A stretch of DNA of 64,000 nt. It comes from Rhodoferax sp. (GTDB lineage: Bacteria > Pseudomonadota > Gammaproteobacteria > Burkholderiales > Burkholderiaceae_C). Below are positions 7,979 to 17,761 of the stretch, piece after piece. The translations under genes and the position numbers were made by a program. The notes beneath the pieces are model-generated. The model made no database searches. It was not told the origin of the DNA and was given only the letters and a program-made list of their open reading frames with translations. Positions within the stretch are counted from its first letter, which is position 1, and every line of letters begins with the position of its first letter. The stretch is taken from positions 124,001 to 188,000 of the forward strand of contig JARLJI010000116.1 in assembly GCA_031291295.1 (NCBI GenBank). The letters are read 5' to 3'.

Positions 7979-10396
7979 ATGCAATTCCCGGAATCCTGGC
8001 TGCGCGAGTTCTGCAACCCGCCACTCACCACGCAGCAACTGGCCGACACCCTGACCATGGCCGGGCTCGAGGTGGAAGAACTGAGGCCTGTCGCGCCCCC
8101 CTTCGCCAAAATCGTGGTGGGCGAGATCAAGGAAGCCGTGCAGCACCCCGATGCCGATCGCCTGCGCGTGTGCCAGGTTGATGTCGGGCAGGGTAGTCTG
8201 CTCAATATCGTTTGCGGTGCGCCGAATGCGCGTGCCGGCATCAAGGTGCCGTGCGCGCTGGTCGGCGCCGAGTTGCCGCCCGGCGAAGACGGCAAGCCCT
8301 TCGTGATCAAGGTTGGCAAATTGCGCGGCGTGGAAAGCCAGGGCATGCTGTGCTCGGCCCGCGAACTCAAGCTGTCGGAGGACCATGGCGGCCTGCTGGA
8401 ACTGGCCGCGAGCGCCATCGTGGGCCAGGACATCCGCCAGCACCTGGACCTCGACGACACGCTGTTCACGCTCAAGCTCACGCCCAATCTGGCGCATTGC
8501 CTGAGCGTGTATGGCGTGGCGCGTGAAGTGTCGGCGCTGACCGGTGCGCCGCTCAAGACCCCGACCTTCCCGCCCGTGCCGGTGAGCCACCAGGACAAGC
8601 TGCCCGTGAAGATCAGCGCGCCCGATTTGTGCGGCCGCTTCTCGGGCCGCATCGTGCGCAATGTCAATACCAAAGCCGCCACGCCCGCCTGGATGGTGGA
8701 CCGTCTGGCGCGTTGCGGCCAGCGCAGCGTGACGGCGCTGGTCGACATTTCCAATTACGTGCTGTTCGAGTTCAGCCGTCCGACGCACATCTTCGACCTG
8801 GACAAAATCCACGGCGGGCTCGATGTGCGCTGGGGCCGGCCCGGCGAGCAGCTCAAGCTGCTGAACGGCAGCACCGTGACCGTGGACGACAAGGTCGGCG
8901 TGATCGCCGATGACCTGCAGCCCGAGTCGCTGGCCGGCATCATGGGCGGCGACGCCACGGCGGTGTCCGACGACACCCGCAATGTGTATGTGGAGGCCGC
9001 CTTCTGGTGGCCCAGGGCGGTTGCCGGTCGCTCGCGCCGCTATAACTTCTCGACCGAGGCGGGGCATCGCTTCGAGCGCGGCGTGGATCCGGGCCAGACG
9101 GTGGCGCATTTGGAACGCATCACGCAACTGATCATCGACATCTGTGGCGGCGAGGCCGGTCCGGTGGACGATAGCCAGGTCAATCTGCCCCCATCGCCGC
9201 CCGTCACGCTGCGCGTGGCGCGTGCCGCCAAGATCCTCGGCATGCCGCTGACGCAGGCGCAGTGTGCCGATGCGCTCAAACGGCTGGGGCTGCCGGTAGT
9301 AGCAGGCGAGGGCACGCTCACCGTGACGCCGCCGTCGTACCGCTTCGATCTGCAGATCGAGGAAGACCTGATCGAAGAGGTCGCGCGCATGGTTGGCTAC
9401 AACAACCTGCCCACCACGCCGCCGCTGGCGCCGATCACCGCACGCATCCGCCCCGAAGCCCAGCGCAGCCCGTACGCGGTCAGCCGCGCGCTGGCGAGGC
9501 TGGGCTACCAGGAGACCATCAACTTCAGCTTCGTCGAAGAGCGCTGGGAACACGAGCTGGCCGGCAACCCGAATCCGATCAAGCTGCTCAACCCGATTGC
9601 GAGCCAGATGAGTGTGATGCGCTCGTCGTTGCTGGGCTCCTTGCTACAAGTTTTGAAGTTCAACCTGGATCGCAAGGCCGAGCGGGTGCGCGTGTTTGAA
9701 GTGGGTCGGGTGTTCTTGCGCGACGCTTCGGTCAAAAATACCGATGCCACGGTCGAAGGCTTTCACCAGCCCATGCGCGTCGCCGGCCTGGCCTACGGCG
9801 GCACCGACGTGCTGCAATGGGGCCGCAAGGAGCAGGGCACCGATTTTTTCGACGTCAAAGGCGATCTAGAAGCGCTGCTGGCGCCAGGGCACGCGACCTT
9901 CGAGGCCGCAGAGCATCCGGCCCTGCATCCGGGTCGCTGCGCCCGGGTGCTGGTGAACGGCGTAGCCATCGGTTTTGTCGGCGAGCTGCACCCCAAATGG
10001 CGCCAGGGCTACAACTTGGCGCAGGCGCCCGTCCTGTTCGAGCTGGCGCTTGATGCCGTGCAGGCGCGTGCCGTGCCCGCGTTCAAACCGGTCGCGAAAT
10101 TCCAGGCGGTGGCGCGCGATATTGCCGTGATCGTGCCAGAGAAAGTGACGCACGCCGCGCTCATCGAGACCATCCACGCGGCCGCCACGGGGGGGCTGTT
10201 GCGCGATGCCACGCTGTTCGACGTGTACCGCCCCAAGCAATCCGGTGGCGGCATGAGTGAGGGCGAGAAAAGCCTGGCGGTGCGCTTGACGCTCAACAGC
10301 GACGACGCCACACTCACCGACGAGCAAATCGAGGCGCAGGTGCAGGCCGTCATCCAGCGGCTGACCAGCCAGTTGGGTGCCCGCCTGCGGGCCTGA
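7979..10396 (+). CDS. pheT: phenylalanyl-tRNA synthetase beta subunit
   Basis: Structural, tRNA-recognition and editing subunit of PheRS, 805 residues, usual length. In order: N-terminal EMAP/OB-like tRNA-binding domain (about 40-150, with [15 protein letters not shown]), B3/B4 editing domain, B5 domain, catalytic-like core ([13 protein letters not shown]) and C-terminal ferredoxin-fold anticodon-binding domain (FDX-ACB, about 710-805, with [13 protein letters not shown]). AAGGG lies upstream of the ATG. Ends 42 bases before ihfA. Confidence 0.97.
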   Translation: MQFPESWLREFCNPPLTTQQLADTLTMAGLEVEELRPVAPPFAKIVVGEIKEAVQHPDADRLRVCQVDVGQGSLLNIVCGAPNARAGIKVPCALVGAELPPGEDGKPFVIKVGKLRGVESQGMLCSARELKLSEDHGGLLELAASAIVGQDIRQHLDLDDTLFTLKLTPNLAHCLSVYGVAREVSALTGAPLKTPTFPPVPVSHQDKLPVKISAPDLCGRFSGRIVRNVNTKAATPAWMVDRLARCGQRSVTALVDISNYVLFEFSRPTHIFDLDKIHGGLDVRWGRPGEQLKLLNGSTVTVDDKVGVIADDLQPESLAGIMGGDATAVSDDTRNVYVEAAFWWPRAVAGRSRRYNFSTEAGHRFERGVDPGQTVAHLERITQLIIDICGGEAGPVDDSQVNLPPSPPVTLRVARAAKILGMPLTQAQCADALKRLGLPVVAGEGTLTVTPPSYRFDLQIEEDLIEEVARMVGYNNLPTTPPLAPITARIRPEAQRSPYAVSRALARLGYQETINFSFVEERWEHELAGNPNPIKLLNPIASQMSVMRSSLLGSLLQVLKFNLDRKAERVRVFEVGRVFLRDASVKNTDATVEGFHQPMRVAGLAYGGTDVLQWGRKEQGTDFFDVKGDLEALLAPGHATFEAAEHPALHPGRCARVLVNGVAIGFVGELHPKWRQGYNLAQAPVLFELALDAVQARAVPAFKPVAKFQAVARDIAVIVPEKVTHAALIETIHAAATGGLLRDATLFDVYRPKQSGGGMSEGEKSLAVRLTLNSDDATLTDEQIEAQVQAVIQRLTSQLGARLRA

Positions 10397-10438
10397 TCGT
10401 GCATTTCAAAACCAGAATAAAAGTCCAAGGAGGACACC

Positions 10439-10768
10439 ATGGAATTTGAGGTCGATAGCCTTGAGACCCCGGCCTTGACCAAGGCGCAACTCGCGGAATT
10501 GCTGTTCGAGCAGATCGGGTTGAACAAGCGCGAGTCGAAGGACATGATCGACGCGTTTTTCACCTTGATGGCCGACAGCCTGGTCGAGGGCATGGACGTC
10601 AAGATCTCCGGGTTTGGCAATTTCCAGATTCGCACCAAGGCGCCGCGTCCCGGGCGCAATCCGCGCACCGGCGAGGCGATTCCGATTCAGGCACGGCGCG
10701 TCGTGACCTTTCATGCCAGCCACAAGCTCAAGGAACAGATCCAGGGCGACGTACCGGCGCCGGTGTGA
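10439..10768 (+). CDS. ihfA: integration host factor alpha subunit
   Basis: DNA-bending nucleoid protein, alpha chain of the IHF heterodimer. 109 residues with the HU/IHF signature KISGFGNFQIRTKAPRPGRNP containing the DNA-intercalating proline arm (GRNPRTGEAIPI). AAGGAGG stands 7 bases ahead of the ATG. Typical location after pheT. The N-terminal extension MEFEVDSLETPALT is about 10 residues longer than in enterobacteria. An 8-bp hairpin without T tract (10779-10803) follows the stop codon. Confidence 0.96.
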   Translation: MEFEVDSLETPALTKAQLAELLFEQIGLNKRESKDMIDAFFTLMADSLVEGMDVKISGFGNFQIRTKAPRPGRNPRTGEAIPIQARRVVTFHASHKLKEQIQGDVPAPV

Positions 10769-10876
10769 ACTAAAGCAACACTTGCGTCAATTCTGCGCAA
10801 GTGGCCAGACGAGTCTTTGCACCGCAAGCCGACTTAGAGTAACCTTGAAGCTTTCGCGCGTACCATATTGATTTCA

Positions 10877-11326
10877 ATGGAGAAATCCCTCCCTCTCATC
10901 CCCGCCAAGCGCTACTTCACCATCGGTGAGGTCGGCGACCTGTGTGGCGTCAAGCCGCACGTGCTACGGTATTGGGAGCAGGAGTTCACGCAATTGCGGC
11001 CCATGAAGCGGCGCGGTAACCGCCGTTACTACCAGCACCATGAGGTGCTCATGATCCGCCGCATTCGTGATCTGCTGTACGACCAGGGCTTCACCATCAG
11101 CGGCGCGCGCAACAAGCTGCAGGAGCTGGTGCAGGTCGAGCGCGACAAACGCCGTAACGGCGAGGTCATGCTCGACGGCGTCGAGGTGCTGGAGGTCGAG
11201 GACCCGGACTTTGTTGACTTCGAAGACAGCACTCCGGCCGAAGAAGACGCGCTGGTCTCGCAAAAATTGCAGCTGGTGCGGCGGGAACTGTTCGAAATCC
11301 GCGATCTTCTGTCGGTTGCGTACTGA
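10877..11326 (+). CDS. MerR-family transcriptional regulator
   Basis: A 149-residue cytosolic DNA-binding protein. A winged-helix MerR domain occupies residues 10-80 (YFTIGEVGDLCGVKPHVLRY, then RRGNRRYYQHHEV), followed by a dimerisation helix and an acidic C-terminal tail. There is no metal-binding cysteine set, so it is not a metal sensor. A gene of this type sits directly after ihfA in many beta- and gammaproteobacteria; the target is unknown to me. The start is taken at the ATG 10877; a TTG in frame at 10868 is possible. Confidence 0.9.
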   Translation: MEKSLPLIPAKRYFTIGEVGDLCGVKPHVLRYWEQEFTQLRPMKRRGNRRYYQHHEVLMIRRIRDLLYDQGFTISGARNKLQELVQVERDKRRNGEVMLDGVEVLEVEDPDFVDFEDSTPAEEDALVSQKLQLVRRELFEIRDLLSVAY

Positions 11327-11335
11327 CGGGCCGGT

Positions 11336-11341
11336 TATAAT
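11336..11341 (+). promoter_or_regulatory. -10 element TATAAT of the tRNA-Pro promoter
   Basis: A perfect TATAAT lies 12 bases before the mature tRNA 5' end, just after the merR stop codon. A TTGCGT (11316-11321) inside the merR 3' end is only 14 bases upstream, too close for an ideal -35, so the -35 box is uncertain. Confidence 0.7.
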
Positions 11342-11352
11342 TTAAGGCTTGT

Positions 11353-11429
11353 CGGTGTGTGGCGCAGCCTGGTAGCGCACTTGCATGGGGTGCAAGGGGT
11401 CGAAGGTTCGAATCCTTTCACACCGACCA
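11353..11429 (+). tRNA. tRNA-Pro (anticodon GGG)
   Basis: A 77-nt cloverleaf: acceptor stem CGGTGTG/CACACCG, D arm GCGCAGCCTGGTAGCGC, anticodon stem CTTGC/GCAAG with loop ATGGGGT (anticodon GGG), T arm with GGTTCGAATCC, discriminator A and an encoded CCA end. Reads CCC/CCU proline codons. A strong terminator follows 9 bases later, so it is a monocistronic tRNA unit. Confidence 0.97.
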
Positions 11430-11438
11430 TTAATGACG

Positions 11439-11478
11439 GGGGTTGGCAGACTAGTGTCTGCCAACCCCTTTGTCTTTT
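11439..11478 (+). terminator. intrinsic terminator after tRNA-Pro
   Basis: GGGGTTGGCAGAC (11439-11451) pairs over 13 bp with GTCTGCCAACCCC (11456-11468) around a 4-base loop, followed by TTTGTCTTTT. Very stable; the phospholipase gene begins 20 bases later. Confidence 0.93.
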
Positions 11479-11498
11479 CTGGACTCCGTTGGGACTAT

Positions 11499-13142
11499 AT
11501 GGAAACGTTTCCCGGTCTGATAGAACTCCGCTACCCCGGCAACAGTCTCTTGAGCGGCAGACTCTTTTTGGCAAGGCAATGGGCCGTTCGCGCCTTGCTG
11601 GCTGCGACCCTGGTTTCCCTGGCCGCGTGCGGCAGCCTGCCCGAGCGGCCCGCGGTGCGCGAGTCCTCCAGGGCCATCCCGGCGTCCAGCGCCACCGCCC
11701 TGGGACGGATCGCCGCCCAATATCCTGCGGAGCAGGAGCAGTCGGGGCTGCGCCCCCTGCCACAGTCCGTATTTGCCCTGGACACCCGGCTGGAGCTGAT
11801 CCGGCGGGCTCAAGCGTCGCTCGACCTGCAGTACTACCTGCTCGGCAACGACAAGACCGGGCGCCTCATCCTGCGCAGCCTGCGCGATGCGGCGCAGCGC
11901 GGTGTGCGCGTGCGCCTGCTGCTTGACGATCTCTACACCGCCCCTCTGGACCCGCTGCTGCTGGGGCTGGCCAGCTACCCCAACGTCGAGATCCGGCTGT
12001 TCAACCCGTTCACCTTCGCCCATGGCAGCCCGCTGTTGCGCAACCTCAATTTCCTCTCGGACTTCAAGCGATTGAACCACCGCATGCACAACAAACTGTT
12101 CCTGGCCGATGGTGCCATGGCCCTGGTCGGCGGACGCAACCTCGCCGACGAGTACTTCCTGCGCAGCTCGCAAGCGAACTTCGTGGACTTCGACCTGCTG
12201 GCCACGGGCCCGGTGGTGCACGAGCTGTCGCAGAGCTTCGACACCTACTGGAACAGCAACGAGGTCTACCCGCTGCGCGCCATCGTGGCGAGCCCCGACA
12301 GTCCGCAAGACCTGCGGCAAAGGTTCGACGCCGCCGTGCGGCCGGAACTGGCGCCGCTGCCCCACGACGTGCCCGACGCCGATATCTACGGCGAGCCGCC
12401 GCTGGGCGTGGAAATCGACCGCGGGCAGCTTCATTTCATCAAAGCCTGGGCCAGCGCCTATGCGGATCCGCCGTCCAAGGCCGATCCCGCGCGGACGGCG
12501 GCCGATGCTCCCGCGCTGCTGATCCGCAAGTACGTCGAGCAGGTGCAGGCGGCGCGCTCCGAGATACTGATCTCCTCGCCCTACTTTATTCCCGGGCCAC
12601 TCGGCATGGCGCATTTGCGTGAGGCGCGCAAGCACAACGTGGCCATCCGGGTCGTGACCAACTCCCTGGACGCCAGCGACGAGCCGGTGGTTGATTCGAG
12701 CTACCGAAACTACCGCGTCGACATGTTGCGCATGGGGGTCGAGCTGTATGAGCTCAGCCCGCACGAAATCAAGCGCAGCAAACTATTTCGGGCACCGTTC
12801 AGCTCCTCGCGTGGCGCGCTGCATGCCAAGCTGACGCTGATCGATGAGAAGACGGTTTTGGTGGGCTCGATGAATCTGGATCCGCGTTCGGCCTACCTCA
12901 ACACCGAACTGGGCGTCATGATCCGCAGCCCCGAGCTGGCGCGGCAGATCCGGAGCGCGTTCGACTTCCGCGACATGGGAGGGGTCTACCGTGTCGAGCT
13001 CAAGCCCGACGGCACCGACCTGCAATGGGTGGGCACGGGTGAGGACGCGGGCAAGGTGCTGGACAGCGAGCCGGGCGACAGCCCCTTCATGAGCCTGCGC
13101 CTGTGGCTCGATCAGCAACTGGTTTCCGAAGACATGCTCTGA
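11499..13142 (+). CDS. phospholipase D-family lipoprotein (cardiolipin synthase C-like)
   Basis: 547 residues with two HKD motifs, HNKLFLADGAMALVGGRN and HAKLTLIDEKTVLVGSMN, the paired catalytic sites of phospholipase D/cardiolipin synthases. A hydrophobic segment ending LVSLAAC is a lipobox, so it is probably anchored in the envelope; the N-region before it is unusually long (about 35 residues), and an in-frame TTG at 11568 would give a more normal signal peptide. Layout (early HKD pair, 470-550 residues) resembles E. coli ClsC, which joins phosphatidylethanolamine and phosphatidylglycerol, but ClsC needs a partner gene (ymdB) that is not seen here. Confidence 0.85.
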   Translation: METFPGLIELRYPGNSLLSGRLFLARQWAVRALLAATLVSLAACGSLPERPAVRESSRAIPASSATALGRIAAQYPAEQEQSGLRPLPQSVFALDTRLELIRRAQASLDLQYYLLGNDKTGRLILRSLRDAAQRGVRVRLLLDDLYTAPLDPLLLGLASYPNVEIRLFNPFTFAHGSPLLRNLNFLSDFKRLNHRMHNKLFLADGAMALVGGRNLADEYFLRSSQANFVDFDLLATGPVVHELSQSFDTYWNSNEVYPLRAIVASPDSPQDLRQRFDAAVRPELAPLPHDVPDADIYGEPPLGVEIDRGQLHFIKAWASAYADPPSKADPARTAADAPALLIRKYVEQVQAARSEILISSPYFIPGPLGMAHLREARKHNVAIRVVTNSLDASDEPVVDSSYRNYRVDMLRMGVELYELSPHEIKRSKLFRAPFSSSRGALHAKLTLIDEKTVLVGSMNLDPRSAYLNTELGVMIRSPELARQIRSAFDFRDMGGVYRVELKPDGTDLQWVGTGEDAGKVLDSEPGDSPFMSLRLWLDQQLVSEDML

Positions 13143-13262
13143 ACCCGCCAATTGCTGGCGCAATGAGGCACGGCGATGCCGAAGATATTCACCACCAGCG
13201 GTGTGTCAACACCGAAGTCGCAAATTCAGGAGCATGACCATCCAAACGAAAATCATCATTGA

Positions 13263-13556
13263 CATGTTCGCTACTTCGACATGACCGTGCGGGCGGGGAA
13301 CCGCCGCGCGCTGGCCCGGCGATTTTCCCAGATGAACTTCGGCGCCGACGCCGGCCGGATCGCGCAGCTCAGGCTGCCGACGCTGGTTCTGTGGGGCGGT
13401 CGGGACCGCTTGATTCCACCCGGCAACGCCGAACGCTTTCACCACGACATTGCCGGCAGCCGGCTCGTGATCTTTCCCGACCTCGGTCATGTGCCGCACG
13501 AAGAGGACCCCGGGCGTACGGCGGCCGCCGTGATCGATTTCTTGCAAGCGCGGTGA
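13263..13556 (+). pseudogene. C-terminal remnant of an alpha/beta hydrolase
   Basis: After an in-frame stop at 13260, the frame reads HVRYFDMTVRAGNRRALARR and continues with LPTLVLWGGRDRLIPP, then DLGHVPHEEDP, the classic last third of alpha/beta hydrolases (acid residue D and catalytic H of the triad). The nucleophile-elbow part is absent from the 120 bases upstream, so this is a decayed gene lacking about two thirds of its sequence. The longest Met-started piece is 91 residues at 13281. Probably non-functional. Confidence 0.75.
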
Positions 13557-13599
13557 ATGGCTTCGGTGGCATAGTCGAGGCTCAGCACGGAGACGAAGG

Positions 13600-14991
13600 A
13601 TGGAAACAAATCGTTCCAGGCACGTGGCGGCTGCGGCATCGCTGGCGTTGGCGGCATCGTTCGGTGCCGTGGCGGCGCATGCGACGGAGCAGGACTGGGT
13701 GGCCACAGGCGCGCCGCCAACCACCAGCGTCACGCTGCACCAGGCGTTCGACTACGCGTTTCCGCTGGTGCTGATGGGACGCCTGCGCGCCGGCATGCTG
13801 GGCACGCAGGCGGCGCCCGGGGCGCAAAAACTCAATGTGTGGCGCCACGCCCGCAAGCTCTCCGGACCGCAGGACCGCTGGGTGACCACGCCCAACGCCG
13901 ACACCCTGTATTCAACCCTGTGGCTGGACCTCGGTCAGGGGCCGGTCAAGCTATCGGTGCCCGACACCGCGGAGCGCTACTACTCGCTGGCGTTCCTCGA
14001 CATGGCGACCAACAATTTCGCCATGGTGGGACGCCGCGTTTCCGGCACGCGGGCCGGCAGCTTTGTCGTGGTCGGGCCGGACTGGAGCCAGCCGCTGCCG
14101 GTCGGCATGCGCGTCATCCGCGCACCCGCCAATGACGTGCTGGTGCTCTCGCGCATTCTGGTCAGCGGCGATGCAGACCTGCCTGCCGTGACGGCACTTC
14201 AGGACCAGTACAAGGTCGATCCACTGGCGGGCGGCCCGGATCGGGTCTGGAGCGGGACGCTGCCCACCGAGCGCAGCCCGCAAGCCTTCGTGGACATGGC
14301 CAACCTGATGCTTGCCCGCAACCCGCCGCCGCGCTTTGAGGACGGCCTTCTCAAACGCTTCGCAGACGTTGGCATTTGCGGCGCCGCTTGCCGCTGGGAC
14401 GCGCTGCCGGCCGATGTGAAGGCGCTGTGGGCCCAGCAGTTGCCCTCGCTGCTCGCCTCGCTCAAGGGCGGCCTCTCCAGTGCAGGCGCAGTCGCCAACG
14501 GCTGGCGCTATTCCAGGGACGATCTTGGCAACTTCGGCACGGACTATGCGTACCGCGCGCAAATCGCGCTGGGTGGCTTGTTGGCGCTCGAACCGGCCGA
14601 GGCGATCTATCCCAGCACGGGCGTGGACGACAAGAGCCAGCCGCTCACAGGCACCGGGCGGTATCGGCTGCGCCTGCCCGCCGGCAGTCCGCAGGTCAAT
14701 GCGTTCTGGTCACTGTCGATGTATGAGGTCGAGCCGGACGGACAGCTGTTTTTCACGGCCAACCCGATGGGGCGATACGCGATCGGCGACCGCACTGCAG
14801 GTCTCATGACGAACAAGGACGGCGCCGTGGACATCTGGATCCAGCACGAAGCGCCAGCCGACCCGGCACAACGCGCGAACTGGCTCCCTGCACCGGCCGG
14901 CGATTTCCGTCTGGTGCTGCGCGCCTACGAACCCAAGGCCGGTCTGCGCGATGGCCGCGAGCGTCTTCCGGCCGTCGAGCGACTCGACTAG
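13600..14991 (+). CDS. DUF1254/DUF1214 domain exported protein
   Basis: 463 residues with a Sec-type signal peptide (cleavage likely after AAHA, about residue 28). The N-terminal half fits DUF1254 (FPLVLMGRLR, TTPNADTLYSTLWLDL) and the C-terminal part DUF1214 (YRLRLPAGSPQVNAFWSLSMY, then GDFRLVLRAYEPK). Family members are periplasmic or surface proteins of unknown biochemical role. A gene by itself, downstream of the hydrolase remnant; converges with the polyglutamine gene at 15041. Family call is confident, function unknown. Confidence 0.88.
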   Translation: METNRSRHVAAAASLALAASFGAVAAHATEQDWVATGAPPTTSVTLHQAFDYAFPLVLMGRLRAGMLGTQAAPGAQKLNVWRHARKLSGPQDRWVTTPNADTLYSTLWLDLGQGPVKLSVPDTAERYYSLAFLDMATNNFAMVGRRVSGTRAGSFVVVGPDWSQPLPVGMRVIRAPANDVLVLSRILVSGDADLPAVTALQDQYKVDPLAGGPDRVWSGTLPTERSPQAFVDMANLMLARNPPPRFEDGLLKRFADVGICGAACRWDALPADVKALWAQQLPSLLASLKGGLSSAGAVANGWRYSRDDLGNFGTDYAYRAQIALGGLLALEPAEAIYPSTGVDDKSQPLTGTGRYRLRLPAGSPQVNAFWSLSMYEVEPDGQLFFTANPMGRYAIGDRTAGLMTNKDGAVDIWIQHEAPADPAQRANWLPAPAGDFRLVLRAYEPKAGLRDGRERLPAVERLD

Positions 14992-15040
14992 GGGCGGTTG
15001 CCGAAAAGTTGATAGCCGTCGCCGGCGATCATTTCCTGTT

Positions 15041-15979
<939 letters not shown>

Positions 15980-16247
15980 TTTCGTTTTCTCCTGTGTGCA
16001 AAAAAAGAGGCGATGACCACGACTGTAGCTTGGGTGTGGGCGCCGCGCCTGTCGGTTCGCTGCCGCACATAGCCGTTGTCTTCCCGTCGTCTTCCAGCGA
16101 GCCCGGACAACGCCAAGTCCTCGCCCTCTTGACGCCATTGGGGTTCGCGCATTCAGTGTTCTTTTTTTGGGGGCCATTTTGCCCAGCGTGTATTAGGCGT
16201 CTGGCTTTTGCCTTAAAGTCAAGCCACCCGACGCAACCGCCGCCGCC

Positions 16248-17747
16248 ATGAACGCACCCTCATCCCCCGAATCAGAGTTGCTACAAAAAGCAGAGCGACA
16301 AGCCAAGCTCATACAAGGGCTACAGGCCATTTTGCCTGCACATGCGCTGCTCTGGCAGAAAGAGGACACCACCCCTTACGAGTGCGACGGCTTGACTGCC
16401 TACCGTCGGCGCCCGCTGGCCGTGGCCCTGCCCGAAACCTACGAGCAGGTGCGGGCCGTGCTGCAGACCTGTTACGCGCTGGAGGTGCCGGTGGTGGCGC
16501 GCGGCGCCGGCACCGGCCTGTCGGGCGGCGCCATGCCGCACGCGCTGGGCGTGACGCTGAGCCTGGCCAAGTTCAACAAGATCCTGAAGATCGACCCGGC
16601 CAGCCGTACCGCGCTGGTGCAGTGCGGTGTGCGCAACCTGGCCATCTCTGAGGCGGCGGCACCGCACGGCCTGTATTACGCACCCGATCCGTCGAGTCAG
16701 ATTGCCTGCACCATCGGCGGCAACGTGGCCGAGAACTCGGGCGGCGTGCACTGCCTCAAGTACGGCCTGACGGTGCACAACGTGCTCAAGGTCCGGGGCT
16801 TCACCATCGAAGGGGAGGCCGTCGAATTTGGCAGCGAGGCGCTGGATGCCGCCGGGCTCGACCTGCTCGCGCTGGTGATCGGCTCGGAGGGCATGCTGGC
16901 CGTGACCACCGAGGTCACCGTCCGGCTGATCCCCAAGCCGCTGCTGGCGCGCTGCAACATGGCCAGCTACGACGACGTGCGCAAGGCCGGCGATGCGGTC
17001 GCCAAGGTGATTGCGGCGGGCATTATCCCGGCCGGCCTGGAGATGATGGACAAGCCCATGACGGCGGCGGTGGAAGACTTCGTACACGCCGGCTACGACC
17101 TGAACGCGGAGGCGATTTTGCTGTGCGAGAGCGACGGCACGCCGGAAGAAGTGGCCGAGGAGATCGCCCGCATGAGCGAGGTGCTGGAGCGCTGCGGCGC
17201 CACCGCCATCCAGGTCAGCCGTGATGAGGCCGAGCGCCTGAAGTTCTGGAGCGGGCGCAAGAACGCCTTTCCCGCCTCGGGGCGCATCAGCCCGGACTAC
17301 ATGTGCCTGGACTCCACCATTCCGCGCAAGTGCCTGGCCGACATCCTGCTGGCGATTCAGCAGATGGAAAAGAAGTACCGCCTGCGCTGCTGCAACGTGT
17401 TCCACGCGGGAGACGGCAACCTGCACCCGCTGGTGCTGTTCGATGCCAACGACCCGGACGAGCTGCACCGCTGCGAGCTGTTCGGCGCCGACATTCTGGA
17501 GACCAGCGTGGCCATGGGTGGCACCGTGACGGGTGAGCATGGCGTGGGCGTGGAAAAACTCAACTCGATGTGCGTGCAGTTCACGGCCGCCGAGAACGAA
17601 CAGATGTTCGGCGTGAAACGCGCCTTCGACGCCCGGGGGCTGCTGAATCCGGGCAAGGCCATTCCGACCCTGCAGCGCTGCGCCGAGTACGGCAAGATGG
17701 TGGTGCGCGGGGGGCAGATCGCGCATCCCGAGCTGCCTCGCTTTTGA
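16248..17747 (+). CDS. glcD: glycolate oxidase FAD-binding subunit GlcD
   Basis: Catalytic subunit of glycolate dehydrogenase, oxidising glycolate to glyoxylate at the membrane, feeding the same glyoxylate pool as aceA. 499 residues with the PCMH-type FAD motif RGAGTGLSGGAMP (about 85-97), a FAD-oxidase C-terminal domain, and NVFHAGDGNLHPLV and GTVTGEHGVGVEK, typical of GlcD. A copy of the window's short hairpin repeat lies in its N-terminal codons (16279-16333), encoding residues about 11-29. glcE begins 14 bases after the stop. Divergent from the gene ending at 15979. Confidence 0.96.
   Translation: MNAPSSPESELLQKAERQAKLIQGLQAILPAHALLWQKEDTTPYECDGLTAYRRRPLAVALPETYEQVRAVLQTCYALEVPVVARGAGTGLSGGAMPHALGVTLSLAKFNKILKIDPASRTALVQCGVRNLAISEAAAPHGLYYAPDPSSQIACTIGGNVAENSGGVHCLKYGLTVHNVLKVRGFTIEGEAVEFGSEALDAAGLDLLALVIGSEGMLAVTTEVTVRLIPKPLLARCNMASYDDVRKAGDAVAKVIAAGIIPAGLEMMDKPMTAAVEDFVHAGYDLNAEAILLCESDGTPEEVAEEIARMSEVLERCGATAIQVSRDEAERLKFWSGRKNAFPASGRISPDYMCLDSTIPRKCLADILLAIQQMEKKYRLRCCNVFHAGDGNLHPLVLFDANDPDELHRCELFGADILETSVAMGGTVTGEHGVGVEKLNSMCVQFTAAENEQMFGVKRAFDARGLLNPGKAIPTLQRCAEYGKMVVRGGQIAHPELPRF
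16279..16333 (+). repeat. short hairpin repeat copy inside glcD
   Basis: Begins TGCTACAAAAAGCAGAGC and ends AAGGGCTACAGGCCATTTT. It matches the copy at 18700-18755 in overall length and in the AAGGGCT..GGCC..TTTT end. It is read through in frame as part of the GlcD N-terminus. Confidence 0.6.
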
Positions 17748-17761
17748 AGGGCACGTCACGC

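Noticed and set aside
6902..9553. 883-codon minus-strand open frame opposite pheS-pheT
   Set aside because: Shadow of two certain genes; composition dominated by Arg/His/Ala/Gln with no recognisable motif.
9635..9660. TTGCTACAAGTTTTGAAG in pheT resembling the hairpin repeat
   Set aside because: Only the first few bases match and no GGGCT..GGCC arm follows; chance similarity.
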